Source: Halopelagius fulvigenes (GTDB taxonomy: Archaea; Halobacteriota; Halobacteria; Halobacteriales; Haloferacaceae). Taken from it: a stretch of 64,000 nt of DNA. A model generated the notes under the pieces. The model saw only the letters and a list, made by a program, of their open reading frames with translations, searched no databases and was not told the DNA's origin. A program made the position numbers and the translations under genes. Position 1 is the stretch's first letter; each line of letters opens with the position of its first letter. This document shows positions 43,514 to 51,438 of this stretch, one piece after another. The stretch is taken from the NCBI RefSeq assembly GCF_042662625.1, contig NZ_JBHSXH010000009.1:806001-870000 (forward strand). The letters run 5' to 3'.

Positions 43514-44251
43514 ATGGAAGTAACGGAGGCGCTGAACTTCGACCACGGGGACCGCAAAGACATCTACGAGTACATCGAGAGTCACGGCATCGTCCGCGAG
43601 GACGACCTGCGGCGGAGCCTCAACTTCGAACCCGGCGCGTTGGGCGCGCACCTGACCATCCTCCGCCGAGACGGCTACGTCCGGAAGATGGGCGACAAGC
43701 TCGAAGTCGCCTACCAGCGAGACGACGCCGAGACGCACGAGGCCGACGACGGGACGGAGTACACCATCCGGATGGCCCAAGAGGTGGACTTAGACAGTCT
43801 CGTGGACGCCATCCGCGAGGTGGCCCAGGAGGGGACGTACATCGAAGCCGAGACGGTGGCGGACGTGGTGGACCACGAGGAGGTCATCATCCGCCACAAC
43901 GACGTTCGCTCGCGGATGTTCTTCGTCGCCACCGTCGGCGACGAACTCGTCGGCTGGGTCCATCTGGACCTGCCGGAGACGGCGAAACTCAGCCACACCG
44001 CCGTCCTCACCGTCGGCGTTCGATCGGAACACCGCGGGTCGGGCATCGGCTCAGCCCTCCTCGAACGCGGCATCCGCTGGGCGCGCGAACACGAGTTCGA
44101 GAAACTGTACAACAGCGTTCCCGCGACGAACGAGGAGGCCATCGACTTCCTCGAAGCCCACGACTGGGAGACGGAGGCGGTGCGGGAGGACCACTACAAG
44201 ATAGACGGCGAGTACGTGGACGAGGTGATGATGGCCGTCGAACTCCGCTGA
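43514..44251 (+). CDS. Winged-helix and GNAT acetyltransferase fusion
   Basis: This 245-residue protein has an N-terminal winged-helix-like domain (DIYEYIESHGIVREDDLRRSLNF, LTILRRDGYVRKMGDKLEV). A GNAT domain follows, with the acetyl-CoA site VGVRSEHRGSGIGSALLERGIRWA and NEEAIDFLEAHDWE. The ATG at 43514 is chosen because an AT-rich TATA-like stretch lies at 43470-43480; an upstream in-frame ATG at 43487 is too close to it. The fusion suggests acetylation coupled to DNA binding. Confidence 0.88.
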   Translation: MEVTEALNFDHGDRKDIYEYIESHGIVREDDLRRSLNFEPGALGAHLTILRRDGYVRKMGDKLEVAYQRDDAETHEADDGTEYTIRMAQEVDLDSLVDAIREVAQEGTYIEAETVADVVDHEEVIIRHNDVRSRMFFVATVGDELVGWVHLDLPETAKLSHTAVLTVGVRSEHRGSGIGSALLERGIRWAREHEFEKLYNSVPATNEEAIDFLEAHDWETEAVREDHYKIDGEYVDEVMMAVELR

Positions 44252-44257
44252 GACGCC

Positions 44258-44422
44258 CTACTCCCACGCGTCGTCCGCGCCCTCCAAGGGTTCGGCGACG
44301 ACGCCCTCCCGTTGCACGAGTGCCCGCCCGTGGGCCGGACAGACGTCCCTGTCCTCGTCCCACGGGACGTACAGTCTAACGGACGCCTCGTTCTCGCAGC
44401 CCGGTTCGCTACACATTGCCAT
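44258..44422 (-). CDS. Small zinc-binding protein, 54 residues
   Basis: The translated protein begins MAMCSEPGCENEASVRLYVP and continues WDEDRDVCPAHGRALVQRE to GADDAWE. Cysteines in CSEPGC and the CPAHG motif give a C-C-C-H zinc site. A second start at 44416 (52 residues) is possible. It is convergent with the GNAT gene, with 6 bp between stops, and lies downstream of tmcA. I believe homologues are widespread in haloarchaea but their role is unknown. Confidence 0.82.
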   Translation of the reverse strand: MAMCSEPGCENEASVRLYVPWDEDRDVCPAHGRALVQREGVVAEPLEGADDAWE

Positions 44423-44494
44423 CGGAGGATAGTACCACGCCCAGACGCTTCGGTGTACCGTCCGAACCGTCGAACCGTCGAACCGCCGGACGCC

Positions 44495-46756
44495 TCAGTC
44501 GGCGAACCGCGACCGCTCCTCGCGGGCGCTCTCGGGGCCGTACTCGTCCACGAGCGGTTTGTACGCGTCGCCGAGCGCTCGCATGCACTGCCCCTGCGAG
44601 ACGTAGCCGAGTTCCTCCGAGACGGGCGTCCACGGGCGGCCCTGCAGGACCTTGCGGACGAGCAATCGCTCCTCGCGGGCGTCGAGGCTCGCCCGATGCG
44701 GCGAGACGAGGTGCGCGAGTGCGAGTCGCCGGAACGCCTCGGGGGCGGCGCTGTAAATGCCGGGACCGTACGACGCCCCGACGACGACGCGCCACTCGCG
44801 GTCCGAGAGCGACGGGTCGGCGTCCGCCTCGCAGGCGCGAATCGCCGCCCGCGCCACGTCTGGGTCTACGTCCCGGAGGGGGTCTGAGAGGACTGCGGCG
44901 ATTCGGTCGCGGAAGTACGAGGCGTGCCTGTCGCGGAGGGCTTCGCCCGCCTCCGAGAGGGGGAGGAGCATGAGCGCGGAGTACTCGCCGCTGGTGTCGT
45001 TTCTCGTCGTCGAGAGGTGGACCGTCGAGTAGCCGTTCGCCTCCCAGAACGAGAGCAGTTCCGGCGTCGCGCCGTACCCGACGCCGAGGTAGTCCGCCTC
45101 GCCCGAGAACTCCCGCCGCACCTCCGTCAGGAGTCGAGAGCCGAGTCCGCGGGAGCGAACGGCGTGGTGGGTGGCGATGCGCATCACGCGGTAGCCGACG
45201 GGGACGCCCGCCTCCTCGTCGCGGAGTTGGCTCGTGAACACGTCCGGCAGCATGTTCCCCCGGACGCGGGCCCCCTCGTACATGCTCCGGCGCGTCTCCA
45301 CCGTTAACCCGCCCTCGCGGGCGAGGAGGGCGACGCTGACGACGTGCCCCTCCGAGCAGAGCGCGCGGAGTTCGAGGTTCGGCGCGTCCAACAGGCGCGC
45401 CAGGTCGTTCGGTTCCGTCCGGTAGTGCGCGAACACGAGGAGGCCGAACGCCTCCGAGAGCAGGTGGTCGTCCGCGAGGAGTTCCTCGGGCGAGACGGCG
45501 CGGTACTCGACGGTTTCGGGCGTCGCGTCCTCGACGAGGGGGTCCACGGGCGGGCGCGCGTCGAGGAGGAGGGCGCGGAACGCCCACGTCTCCACCGGGT
45601 CGCCGCGGGCGTAGCGAATCGGTTCGTCCAACTGCGCGTCGGTGACAGCGAAGTCGCTCTCCGCCAGTCTGTCGCGGAAGCGGACCGAGAACCCCCGGCC
45701 CGCGCCCTCGTAGCCGTGGACGGTGGTGAAAAAGCCCGCCGCCGGAGCGTCGAGGAACGACGAGAGGAGACGAACCGGGAGCGCCGCCGCCTCGTCCACG
45801 AGGACGACGTCCGGGTCCGCCGGGAGCGTCGCCGCCGTCGGCGGGTCGGCGAAGCGGACGCGCCCGCCCTCAGCGCCCGCGTCCGCCGTTGCCTGCAAGA
45901 CGCGGTTCTCCTCGGCGGAGTCGGCGAGTGCGCCGAGGTCTGAGAGAAGCGTCTCCGCGCGGACGAACACCTCCTCTGCGCTCCGGTACGACGGCGCGGT
46001 CACCAGCACGTCGCGCCCGTCGGCCGCGAGGCAGGCGGCCGCCAACCCGGCGGCGGCGGACTTCCCGCGCCCCCGGTCCGCCTCGACGACCACCGCCTCG
46101 CCCGGGTCGGCGAGGCGTTCTAACGACCGGAGCGCCCGCGATTGGTCCCCGGTCAGGCAGGACTCGTAGGCGAGGCGGGGAAAGCGACGCTCGCGTTCGC
46201 GCGGAATCGACGGCGACCGGTCGCCGACGTCGGGCGGCGACGGGGCCGACCCGTCGCGTTCGACGACGCCCTCGTCGACGTTTACGATAGCCACGCCGGG
46301 GTGGTCTCGGAGCGTCGAGACGAAGCGTTCGCGGAACCGGCCGGTCACCGCCGAAACGGGGAACGGGGGGACGGCGAGCGATTCGTCGAACGACCCCGTT
46401 CGGGCGGGCCACTCGTCGAGGGGTGGCGCGAGGAGGACGAACAGGCCGCCGCCGTCCACCGCGCCGACGAGTCGGCCGACGACGTTCGGCGAGAACTCCT
46501 CATGGGCGTCGCAGACGACGGCGGTTCGCGTCGAACCGAGGAGTTCGCCCGCGCGCTTCGGGTGCAGACGCTCGAAGCGAAAGCCCTCCCGGGAGGTGAC
46601 GATAGTCGTCTCCCCGTCCGGGACGTCGGCCCCGTCGAGAACGTCGAAGGCGGCGTCGATGCAGGCGTCCCTGTCGCCCGCGAGGACGACCAGTCGTCGG
46701 TGGTTCGCCCGCGTCGCCGCCGCCCGTACCTCGGCGGCGAGGGCGGCGATATCCAT
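44495..46756 (-). CDS. tmcA: tRNA(Met) cytidine acetyltransferase TmcA
   Basis: This 753-residue enzyme makes N4-acetylcytidine in RNA, using ATP and acetyl-CoA. An N-terminal region (1-200) precedes an RNA-helicase-like ATPase with Walker A ADRGRGKS (226-233) and Walker B VLVDEAAALP. The GNAT domain shows MRIATHHAVRSRGLGSRLLTEV, and a C-terminal tail follows. Archaeal TmcA acetylates tRNA and rRNA cytidines. No partner gene is adjacent. Confidence 0.95.
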   Translation of the reverse strand: MDIAALAAEVRAAATRANHRRLVVLAGDRDACIDAAFDVLDGADVPDGETTIVTSREGFRFERLHPKRAGELLGSTRTAVVCDAHEEFSPNVVGRLVGAVDGGGLFVLLAPPLDEWPARTGSFDESLAVPPFPVSAVTGRFRERFVSTLRDHPGVAIVNVDEGVVERDGSAPSPPDVGDRSPSIPRERERRFPRLAYESCLTGDQSRALRSLERLADPGEAVVVEADRGRGKSAAAGLAAACLAADGRDVLVTAPSYRSAEEVFVRAETLLSDLGALADSAEENRVLQATADAGAEGGRVRFADPPTAATLPADPDVVLVDEAAALPVRLLSSFLDAPAAGFFTTVHGYEGAGRGFSVRFRDRLAESDFAVTDAQLDEPIRYARGDPVETWAFRALLLDARPPVDPLVEDATPETVEYRAVSPEELLADDHLLSEAFGLLVFAHYRTEPNDLARLLDAPNLELRALCSEGHVVSVALLAREGGLTVETRRSMYEGARVRGNMLPDVFTSQLRDEEAGVPVGYRVMRIATHHAVRSRGLGSRLLTEVRREFSGEADYLGVGYGATPELLSFWEANGYSTVHLSTTRNDTSGEYSALMLLPLSEAGEALRDRHASYFRDRIAAVLSDPLRDVDPDVARAAIRACEADADPSLSDREWRVVVGASYGPGIYSAAPEAFRRLALAHLVSPHRASLDAREERLLVRKVLQGRPWTPVSEELGYVSQGQCMRALGDAYKPLVDEYGPESAREERSRFAD

Positions 46757-46965
46757 GCCCCGCGGTTGTCCGCGGCCACGTAAGGCCGTTCCGTTCCCGT
46801 CGGGCGTCTCCGCGTCCGCTTTCGGCGGTCGGGTCGTCGATCGTCCCCGGTCGTGTCTGGTCTCGACCCGTTACCGTTCCTGTGAAACCGCGGCGGCGCG
46901 AACGGACGGTATCGGCCGAAATAGCGCATGTGGCCGAATAACACGGCAGGCGAGCATTGAAAGCG

Positions 46966-46974
46966 CTTTTATGG
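46966..46974 (+). promoter_or_regulatory. TATA box of the eL8 ribosomal operon
   Basis: CTTTTATGG lies about 135 bp before the eL8 start codon, placing the transcription start near 46996. This leaves a leader of about 107 nt, long for a haloarchaeal mRNA. Confidence 0.55.
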
Positions 46975-46995
46975 GGTCCGACGCTATCGAGGTGT

Positions 46996-47102
46996 ACAGC
47001 CTGCCCGGGGTTGATGATTCTCCCCGCCGTCAGGGAAGACCGCGACCAATGTGGTCAGCCGGCGGGGCAGTCGAGCCCGCGAGCAGGAAAGGTGAACAAC
47101 CC
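46996..47102 (+). promoter_or_regulatory. Structured 5' leader of eL8/L7Ae mRNA
   Basis: The leader contains a box C-like TGATGA (47012-47017), then an 8-bp stem CCCCGCCG/CGGCGGGG (47022-47029 with 47060-47067) enclosing a GACCA-ATG-TGGTC hairpin (47044-47056). L7Ae is itself a kink-turn binder, so this is a candidate autoregulatory element. A full kink-turn is not visible by eye. The rest of the 46757-46960 gap shows nothing recognisable. Confidence 0.4.
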
Positions 47103-47465
47103 ATGCCAGTCTACGTAGAATTTGACGTCCCAGCCGACCTCGCAGAGAACGCCCTCGAGGCGCTCGAGGTCGCCCGAGACACCGGTACAGTGAAGAAAGG
47201 AACCAACGAGACCACCAAGTCCATCGAGCGCGGCAACGCCGAGCTCGTCCTCATCGCGGAAGACGTCTCCCCCGAGGAGATCGTCATGCACCTGCCCGAA
47301 CTCGCCGACGAGAAGGGTATTCCGTACATCTTCATCGAGACGCAGGACGAAGTCGGTCAGGCCGCCGGCCTCGAAGTCGGCTCCGCCGCCGCCGCCATCG
47401 TCAACGCCGGCGAGGCCCAAGAGCAGGTCGAGGACATCGGCTCGAAGGTCGAGGAACTCCGGTAA
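47103..47465 (+). CDS. rpl7ae: 50S ribosomal protein L7Ae (eL8)
   Basis: This 120-residue protein binds kink-turns in rRNA and box C/D, H/ACA and RNase P RNAs. The signature KGTNETTKSIERGNAELVLIAED and the segment PYIFIETQDEVGQAAGLEVG are typical. The conserved start MPVYVEFDVP at 47103 is used; an in-frame ATG at 47049 would add 18 unconserved residues. It leads an operon with eS28, eL24 and Ndk. Confidence 0.97.
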   Translation: MPVYVEFDVPADLAENALEALEVARDTGTVKKGTNETTKSIERGNAELVLIAEDVSPEEIVMHLPELADEKGIPYIFIETQDEVGQAAGLEVGSAAAAIVNAGEAQEQVEDIGSKVEELR

Positions 47466-47471
47466 TCCACC

Positions 47472-47696
47472 ATGAGCGCAGAAGAGACTGCCAGCGACTC
47501 GACGTCCGCCGAGGTCATCGAGATCGTTGGCAAGACCGGGATGCACGGCGAGGCCATGCAGGTCAAGTGCCGCATCCGCGAAGGCTCGAACCAGGGCCGG
47601 ATCATCACGCGCAACGTGCTGGGCCCCGTCCGCGAGGGCGACATCCTGCAGCTTCGTGAGACCCAGCGCGACGCCGACTCCATCGGAGGTCAGTAA
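47472..47696 (+). CDS. rps28e: 30S ribosomal protein S28e (eS28)
   Basis: This 74-residue OB-fold small-subunit protein has the motifs GKTGMHGEAMQVKCRIREG, RIITRNVLGPVREGDIL and LRETQRDADSIGG. It lies 6 bp after eL8 and 2 bp before eL24. The gene order eL8-eS28-eL24-ndk is standard in archaea. Confidence 0.97.
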   Translation: MSAEETASDSTSAEVIEIVGKTGMHGEAMQVKCRIREGSNQGRIITRNVLGPVREGDILQLRETQRDADSIGGQ

Positions 47697-47698
47697 CA

Positions 47699-47908
47699 AT
47701 GGTCGAAAAGCGCACGTGCGACTTCAGCGGCGAGGAAATCGAGCCCGGAACGGGCACGATGTACGTGAAGAACGACGGTACCGTCCTCCACTTCAAGGAC
47801 TCGAAGGCCGAGAAGAACTACTTCCTCGGCCGCGAGGCCCGCGACGTGGAGTGGACCGCCGAAGGACAGGCCGCCGGCGGCCCTTCCGGCGAGGAGACTA
47901 ACGAATGA
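47699..47908 (+). CDS. rpl24e: 50S ribosomal protein L24e (eL24)
   Basis: This 69-residue protein starts KRTCDFSGEEIEPGTGTMYV, with a single zinc-ribbon cysteine pattern. The second CxxC pair seen in some archaeal eL24 proteins is absent, which is common in haloarchaea. The C-terminus is Gly/Glu-rich. Its stop overlaps the ndk start (ATGA). Confidence 0.94.
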   Translation: MVEKRTCDFSGEEIEPGTGTMYVKNDGTVLHFKDSKAEKNYFLGREARDVEWTAEGQAAGGPSGEETNE

Positions 47909-48387
47909 GCCACCACGACGAACGCACCTTCGTGATGGTCAAGCCCGACGGCGTCCAGCGCGGACTCGTGGGCGACGTCGTCTCCCGCTTCGAGGACCGC
48001 GGTCTGAAGCTCGTCGCCGGGAAGTTCATGCAGATAGACGATGACCTGGCGCAGGAACACTACGGCGAACACGAGGACAAGCCGTTCTTCGAGGACCTCG
48101 TCGAGTTCATCACGTCCGGCCCCGTCTTCGCGATGGTCTGGGAAGGCGCGGACGCGACCCGACAGGTCCGCTCGATGGTCGGCGAGACCGACCCCGCGGA
48201 GTCCGCCCCGGGCACCATCCGCGGCGACTACGGTCTGGACCTCGGTCGGAACGTCATCCACGCCTCCGACCACGAGGACGAGGGCGCGAACGAGCGAGAG
48301 ATCTCGCTGTTCTTCGACGAGGACGAACTCGTCGACTATGACCGCGTCGACGAGACGTGGCTCTACGAGGACGCGGACGACCACTAA
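47905..48387 (+). CDS. ndk: Nucleoside diphosphate kinase
   Basis: This 160-residue enzyme transfers phosphate from ATP to other NDPs through a phosphohistidine. FVMVKPDGVQRGLVG opens the protein, and GTIRGDYGLDLGRNVIHASD holds the catalytic His. An acidic C-terminal tail is longer than in mesophilic Ndk. It closes the ribosomal operon and overlaps eL24 by 4 bp. Confidence 0.97.
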   Translation: MSHHDERTFVMVKPDGVQRGLVGDVVSRFEDRGLKLVAGKFMQIDDDLAQEHYGEHEDKPFFEDLVEFITSGPVFAMVWEGADATRQVRSMVGETDPAESAPGTIRGDYGLDLGRNVIHASDHEDEGANEREISLFFDEDELVDYDRVDETWLYEDADDH

Positions 48388-48398
48388 CCGCCCCCGAC

Positions 48399-48415
48399 GC
48401 AGTTTTCTCTTTCCT
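48399..48415 (+). terminator. T-rich tract after ndk
   Basis: GCAGTTTTCTCTTTCC follows the ndk stop by about 12 bp. Pyrimidine and T-rich tracts of this kind terminate archaeal transcription. No stem precedes it. A 16-bp imperfect tandem duplication lies further on (48445-48476). Confidence 0.45.
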
Positions 48416-48444
48416 CCGTTCCGATAGCCGCCGCGCCGCTTTGC

Positions 48445-48476
48445 CGTCCGACCACCGTGTCGTCCGACCGCCGTGT
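48445..48476. repeat. 16-bp tandem duplication with one mismatch
   Basis: CGTCCGACCACCGTGT (48445-48460) is followed at once by CGTCCGACCGCCGTGT (48461-48476). It lies between ndk and the next gene and has no coding context. It looks like a recent slippage duplication. Confidence 0.7.
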
Positions 48477-48589
48477 CCCGCCGAGCGCACGCCGCCGGGA
48501 ACTTCCCGCCGGAGCGACCGTCGGGCGGCGCTGACGGTCTCTCCCGGGGCAGAAAAACCGTATTCGTTACGGGCGCGAAACGAGGTCCG

Positions 48590-49135
48590 ATGACGGAACT
48601 CGAACTGCTCCTGTGGTTCTTCGCGAGCGCTCTCCTCGCGGGCGGCGTCGCCGTCCTCCTCGTCGCGTCCGTCTTCGCCGTCGCCGCGGCGCGCCTGACG
48701 AGGGCGGCGAGCGCGGTACTCGCGCCGACTTCGACGGCGGACCCCGCCGCGATACGCGACGTCGAGGCGCACCTCGCCGACCTCCGGAACGCGCCGCGAA
48801 TCGACAGCGGCGTGATTCGCCGGGTGGTCCCCGAGGCGCGGCGCGGGGCGGGCGACTCGCGGTTCGGGCGGCGGTCCGGCGTCCGCTTCGACGTGGCTCT
48901 CCCCCTCGAATCGCCCGAGGACCGGGTCGCGTCGGTGTGGGTGCCGACGCCGAACCACCTCACCGGCGAGACGGAGCTCGAACGCGTCGCCGCCGCCTGC
49001 GGCGTCGAACCGTCCCGCCTCTCCGACGCCGTCGGCCGGGAACTCCCACTGACGTACGCCGGCGACGGGCAGTGGGTGATTCGCTCGCCGTCGAACGACG
49101 CCGCCGCCGCGGGACCGGAGACCGAACTCGCCTGA
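48590..49135 (+). CDS. Hypothetical membrane-anchored protein
   Basis: This 181-residue protein has one N-terminal hydrophobic segment (LLLWFFASALLAGGVAVLLVASVFAVAAA) and a soluble domain (RVASVWVPTPNHLTGETELERVAAACGVEP, then LPLTYAGDGQWVI). I recognise no family. The ATG at 48590 is the first after a purine-rich region. It is convergent with the cupredoxin gene. Confidence 0.75.
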   Translation: MTELELLLWFFASALLAGGVAVLLVASVFAVAAARLTRAASAVLAPTSTADPAAIRDVEAHLADLRNAPRIDSGVIRRVVPEARRGAGDSRFGRRSGVRFDVALPLESPEDRVASVWVPTPNHLTGETELERVAAACGVEPSRLSDAVGRELPLTYAGDGQWVIRSPSNDAAAAGPETELA

Positions 49136-49162
49136 ATCCGGGCGTCGAGCCTCCGTTCGCCG

Positions 49163-50194
49163 TCACCCGGTTCGGTACGCTTCGACCACGGCCTCCCACG
49201 AGACGGTGCCCTCCTCGACGATTCGCTCGGGGTTGAGTGCGTCCGATTCCAACGCGGCCAGCGCACTCGGGAGGTTCGGGTCCAAACCGCCGAGGACGGA
49301 CGCGAGGTTGTTCGTATCCTGCGGCGGCCGACCTGTCTGTTCGATGCTGAGTTCCGGCGCGTCGCCCTCCTCGTCGGTGACGACGACGCGGTGGACCATG
49401 CCGAACGGTTCGTGCGGCGGACAGTAGAAGTCGTAGACGCCCTCCTCCTCAAAGCGGTAGAGCCAGTACCCGCCGACCGGCACGATGGGCGAGGAGACGG
49501 GTTCGGCCCCGTCGGGGACGCGGTGCTGTCGGCCGTGGCGTTCGTGGTAGGCCGTCACGCCGTGGTCGGGCGCTTCCGCACTGTACAGCACTACGTCGCC
49601 CGGACTCACCCGCAGTCCCGCCGGTTCGAAGTGGAAGCCCATCGTCTCGGCGAGCAACGCCGCGATTTCGCGGACGGTCACCGACTTCGAGGACCCGTCC
49701 GGCAACTGTACCGTCACCTCCGAGTTCGGGTTCGACAGTTCGCCCTCGTCCACGGAGCCGTCGGCCGCCGCCTCGTTGACGTTTCGGAGCGTGGAGTCGG
49801 AGAGCGACCCCCGCCCGCCGACGGCGAGCAACGGTTCCGGGAGGTCCGTGTACATCTCGACTTCGTGCGACGGGCGGACCGACTTCCCGAACGCCTCGAA
49901 GCAGTCCTCGGACGCCTCGCCGAGGCAGGGACTCTCCGCCGCGGAGGCGTACCCGAAGACGGGGTCGATGTCTTTCGGACGCCGCGGCGCCGCCGGGCCG
50001 TCCGACCCCTCGGACCCGTCGCCGTCGCCGTCGCCGCATCCGTCGTCTCCCGTCGCCGTCGCCGCCCCCGCACCGAGCGAAAGCGCCGTCGACGCGCCGG
50101 CGACGCGCAGCACCGTCCGCCGCGGAATCTGTCGCCTCGAAGAACTGTTCCGCTCGCCTCCTGTCGAACCGTGTTCGTCGCTCTCGGGTGGCAT
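49163..50194 (-). CDS. Tat-exported cupredoxin (halocyanin-like) protein
   Basis: This 343-residue protein has a twin-arginine signal (PRRTVLRVAGASTALSLGAGA) without a clear lipobox. A Glu/Ser/Gly-rich segment is followed by a large N-terminal region of unknown fold and then a type 1 copper domain. Copper ligands are visible: His in EAPDHGVTAY, and Cys, His and Met in YDFYCPPHEPFGM. It probably transfers electrons outside the membrane. A TATA-like ATAATC near 50222 suggests a leaderless start; the ATG at 50194 is used and a GTG at 50200 is possible. Confidence 0.85.
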   Translation of the reverse strand: MPPESDEHGSTGGERNSSSRRQIPRRTVLRVAGASTALSLGAGAATATGDDGCGDGDGDGSEGSDGPAAPRRPKDIDPVFGYASAAESPCLGEASEDCFEAFGKSVRPSHEVEMYTDLPEPLLAVGGRGSLSDSTLRNVNEAAADGSVDEGELSNPNSEVTVQLPDGSSKSVTVREIAALLAETMGFHFEPAGLRVSPGDVVLYSAEAPDHGVTAYHERHGRQHRVPDGAEPVSSPIVPVGGYWLYRFEEEGVYDFYCPPHEPFGMVHRVVVTDEEGDAPELSIEQTGRPPQDTNNLASVLGGLDPNLPSALAALESDALNPERIVEEGTVSWEAVVEAYRTG

Positions 50195-50367
50195 ACGCAC
50201 GGAAAATGATTCCTAACCCACATAATCATGCGCATCTTGGCAACCGTATGACATTCTCGGCGAGACGTATCACCGGCGCGGCGTTCGAGGGTCGCGACTG
50301 ACCGGAAGGAAGTCGAGAAACGGCGTCGTCTACGGTCGGAAAAGAGTCAGCGAACGCGGGGTCAGTC

Positions 50368-51438
50368 TCAGTCGGCCTTCGGCGTCGCCGCTACATCGAT
50401 TTCGCCCGAATCGAGTTCCGCTTCGACTTCCCGCGCGGCCGTCACCATGTTCTCCATCTTCCGGTAGGCGACTTCGCGGGGGAGAAGCTTCACGCCACAG
50501 TCGGGCGAGACGGTGAGTTTCTCCGGCGGGACCACCTTCAGACCCTGCTGGATGTTCTCCTTTATCTCCTCGACGGACTCCACCTCGGCGGTGTGGACGT
50601 CCACGACCCCGAGTGCGAGGTCCGGTTCGAACTCGGGGTCGGTGAACACGTCTATCTGCTCGTAGCCGCCGTTGCACAGTTCCACGTCGAACTCGTCGAT
50701 GGGGAAGTCGTTGAGTTCGGGGTAGATGCGCGAGTAGTCGCCGTAACAGACGTGGAGGCCGATGCGCACCTCGTCGTCGATGCCGTCGACGATGCGTTCG
50801 AGACACTCGCCGACGATGGCGTGGTCGTCGGGCGTCGTCGCGAGGGCGGGTTCGTCTATCTGGATGTAGCGCGCGCCCGCCTCGACGAGTTTCTCGACTT
50901 CCGTGTTGACGAGGTCGGCGAGGTCGTAGGCGAGGTCCTCCTCGGTGTCGTACGCCTCGTTGAACGACCAGCGAGCGAGGGTGTACGGGCCGGTGATAGG
51001 CACCTTCACGGGCTTTTCGGCCACGTCGGAGGTGAACTCGAACTCGTCGACCAGCCACGGTTCGTCGTACTCGACTTCGCTCGCGACGGAGGGCTTATCG
51101 AAGTAGTTGTGTCCCCACACCTTCACCGGGCCGTTGAACTCGTAGCCGGGGATGCGGTGGGCGAAGTACTCGACCATCTCCTCGCGGCGCATCTCGCCGT
51201 CCACGACGGTGTCGAGGCCGGCGTTCTCGTGTTCGTGAGTGATGACGCGCGCGGCGTCGTCGTACGCCTCCGCCAAGTCGTCGTCGTCGAACTTCGACCC
51301 CTCGTCCTCCGCGAGTTCCTTCGAGCGGTTCAGCCACTTCGGCTTGGGGTAGCTCCCGACCACCGTGGTCAGGAGGAAGTGGTCGTTCTCGTGGCCGTTC
51401 GGTCGGAACTGCTCGCGGTTGTCTGCGTTTCGTGCCAT
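50368..51438 (-). CDS. metE: Methionine synthase, short archaeal MetE type (catalytic)
   Basis: This 356-residue TIM-barrel protein resembles the C-terminal catalytic half of MetE. Zinc ligands are visible: His and Cys in IGLHVCYGDY and Cys in VSPDCGVKLLPR, with a Glu between them. It transfers a methyl group to homocysteine; in archaea the donor of these short enzymes is often a corrinoid protein or another C1 carrier rather than folate. The start overlaps the stop of the partner gene (TAATG). Confidence 0.92.
   Translation of the reverse strand: MARNADNREQFRPNGHENDHFLLTTVVGSYPKPKWLNRSKELAEDEGSKFDDDDLAEAYDDAARVITHEHENAGLDTVVDGEMRREEMVEYFAHRIPGYEFNGPVKVWGHNYFDKPSVASEVEYDEPWLVDEFEFTSDVAEKPVKVPITGPYTLARWSFNEAYDTEEDLAYDLADLVNTEVEKLVEAGARYIQIDEPALATTPDDHAIVGECLERIVDGIDDEVRIGLHVCYGDYSRIYPELNDFPIDEFDVELCNGGYEQIDVFTDPEFEPDLALGVVDVHTAEVESVEEIKENIQQGLKVVPPEKLTVSPDCGVKLLPREVAYRKMENMVTAAREVEAELDSGEIDVAATPKAD

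Noticed and set aside
47049..47102. Upstream in-frame ATG extending eL8 by 18 residues
   Set aside because: The ATG lies in the loop of a leader hairpin, and the eL8 N-terminus MPVYVEF is conserved at 47103.
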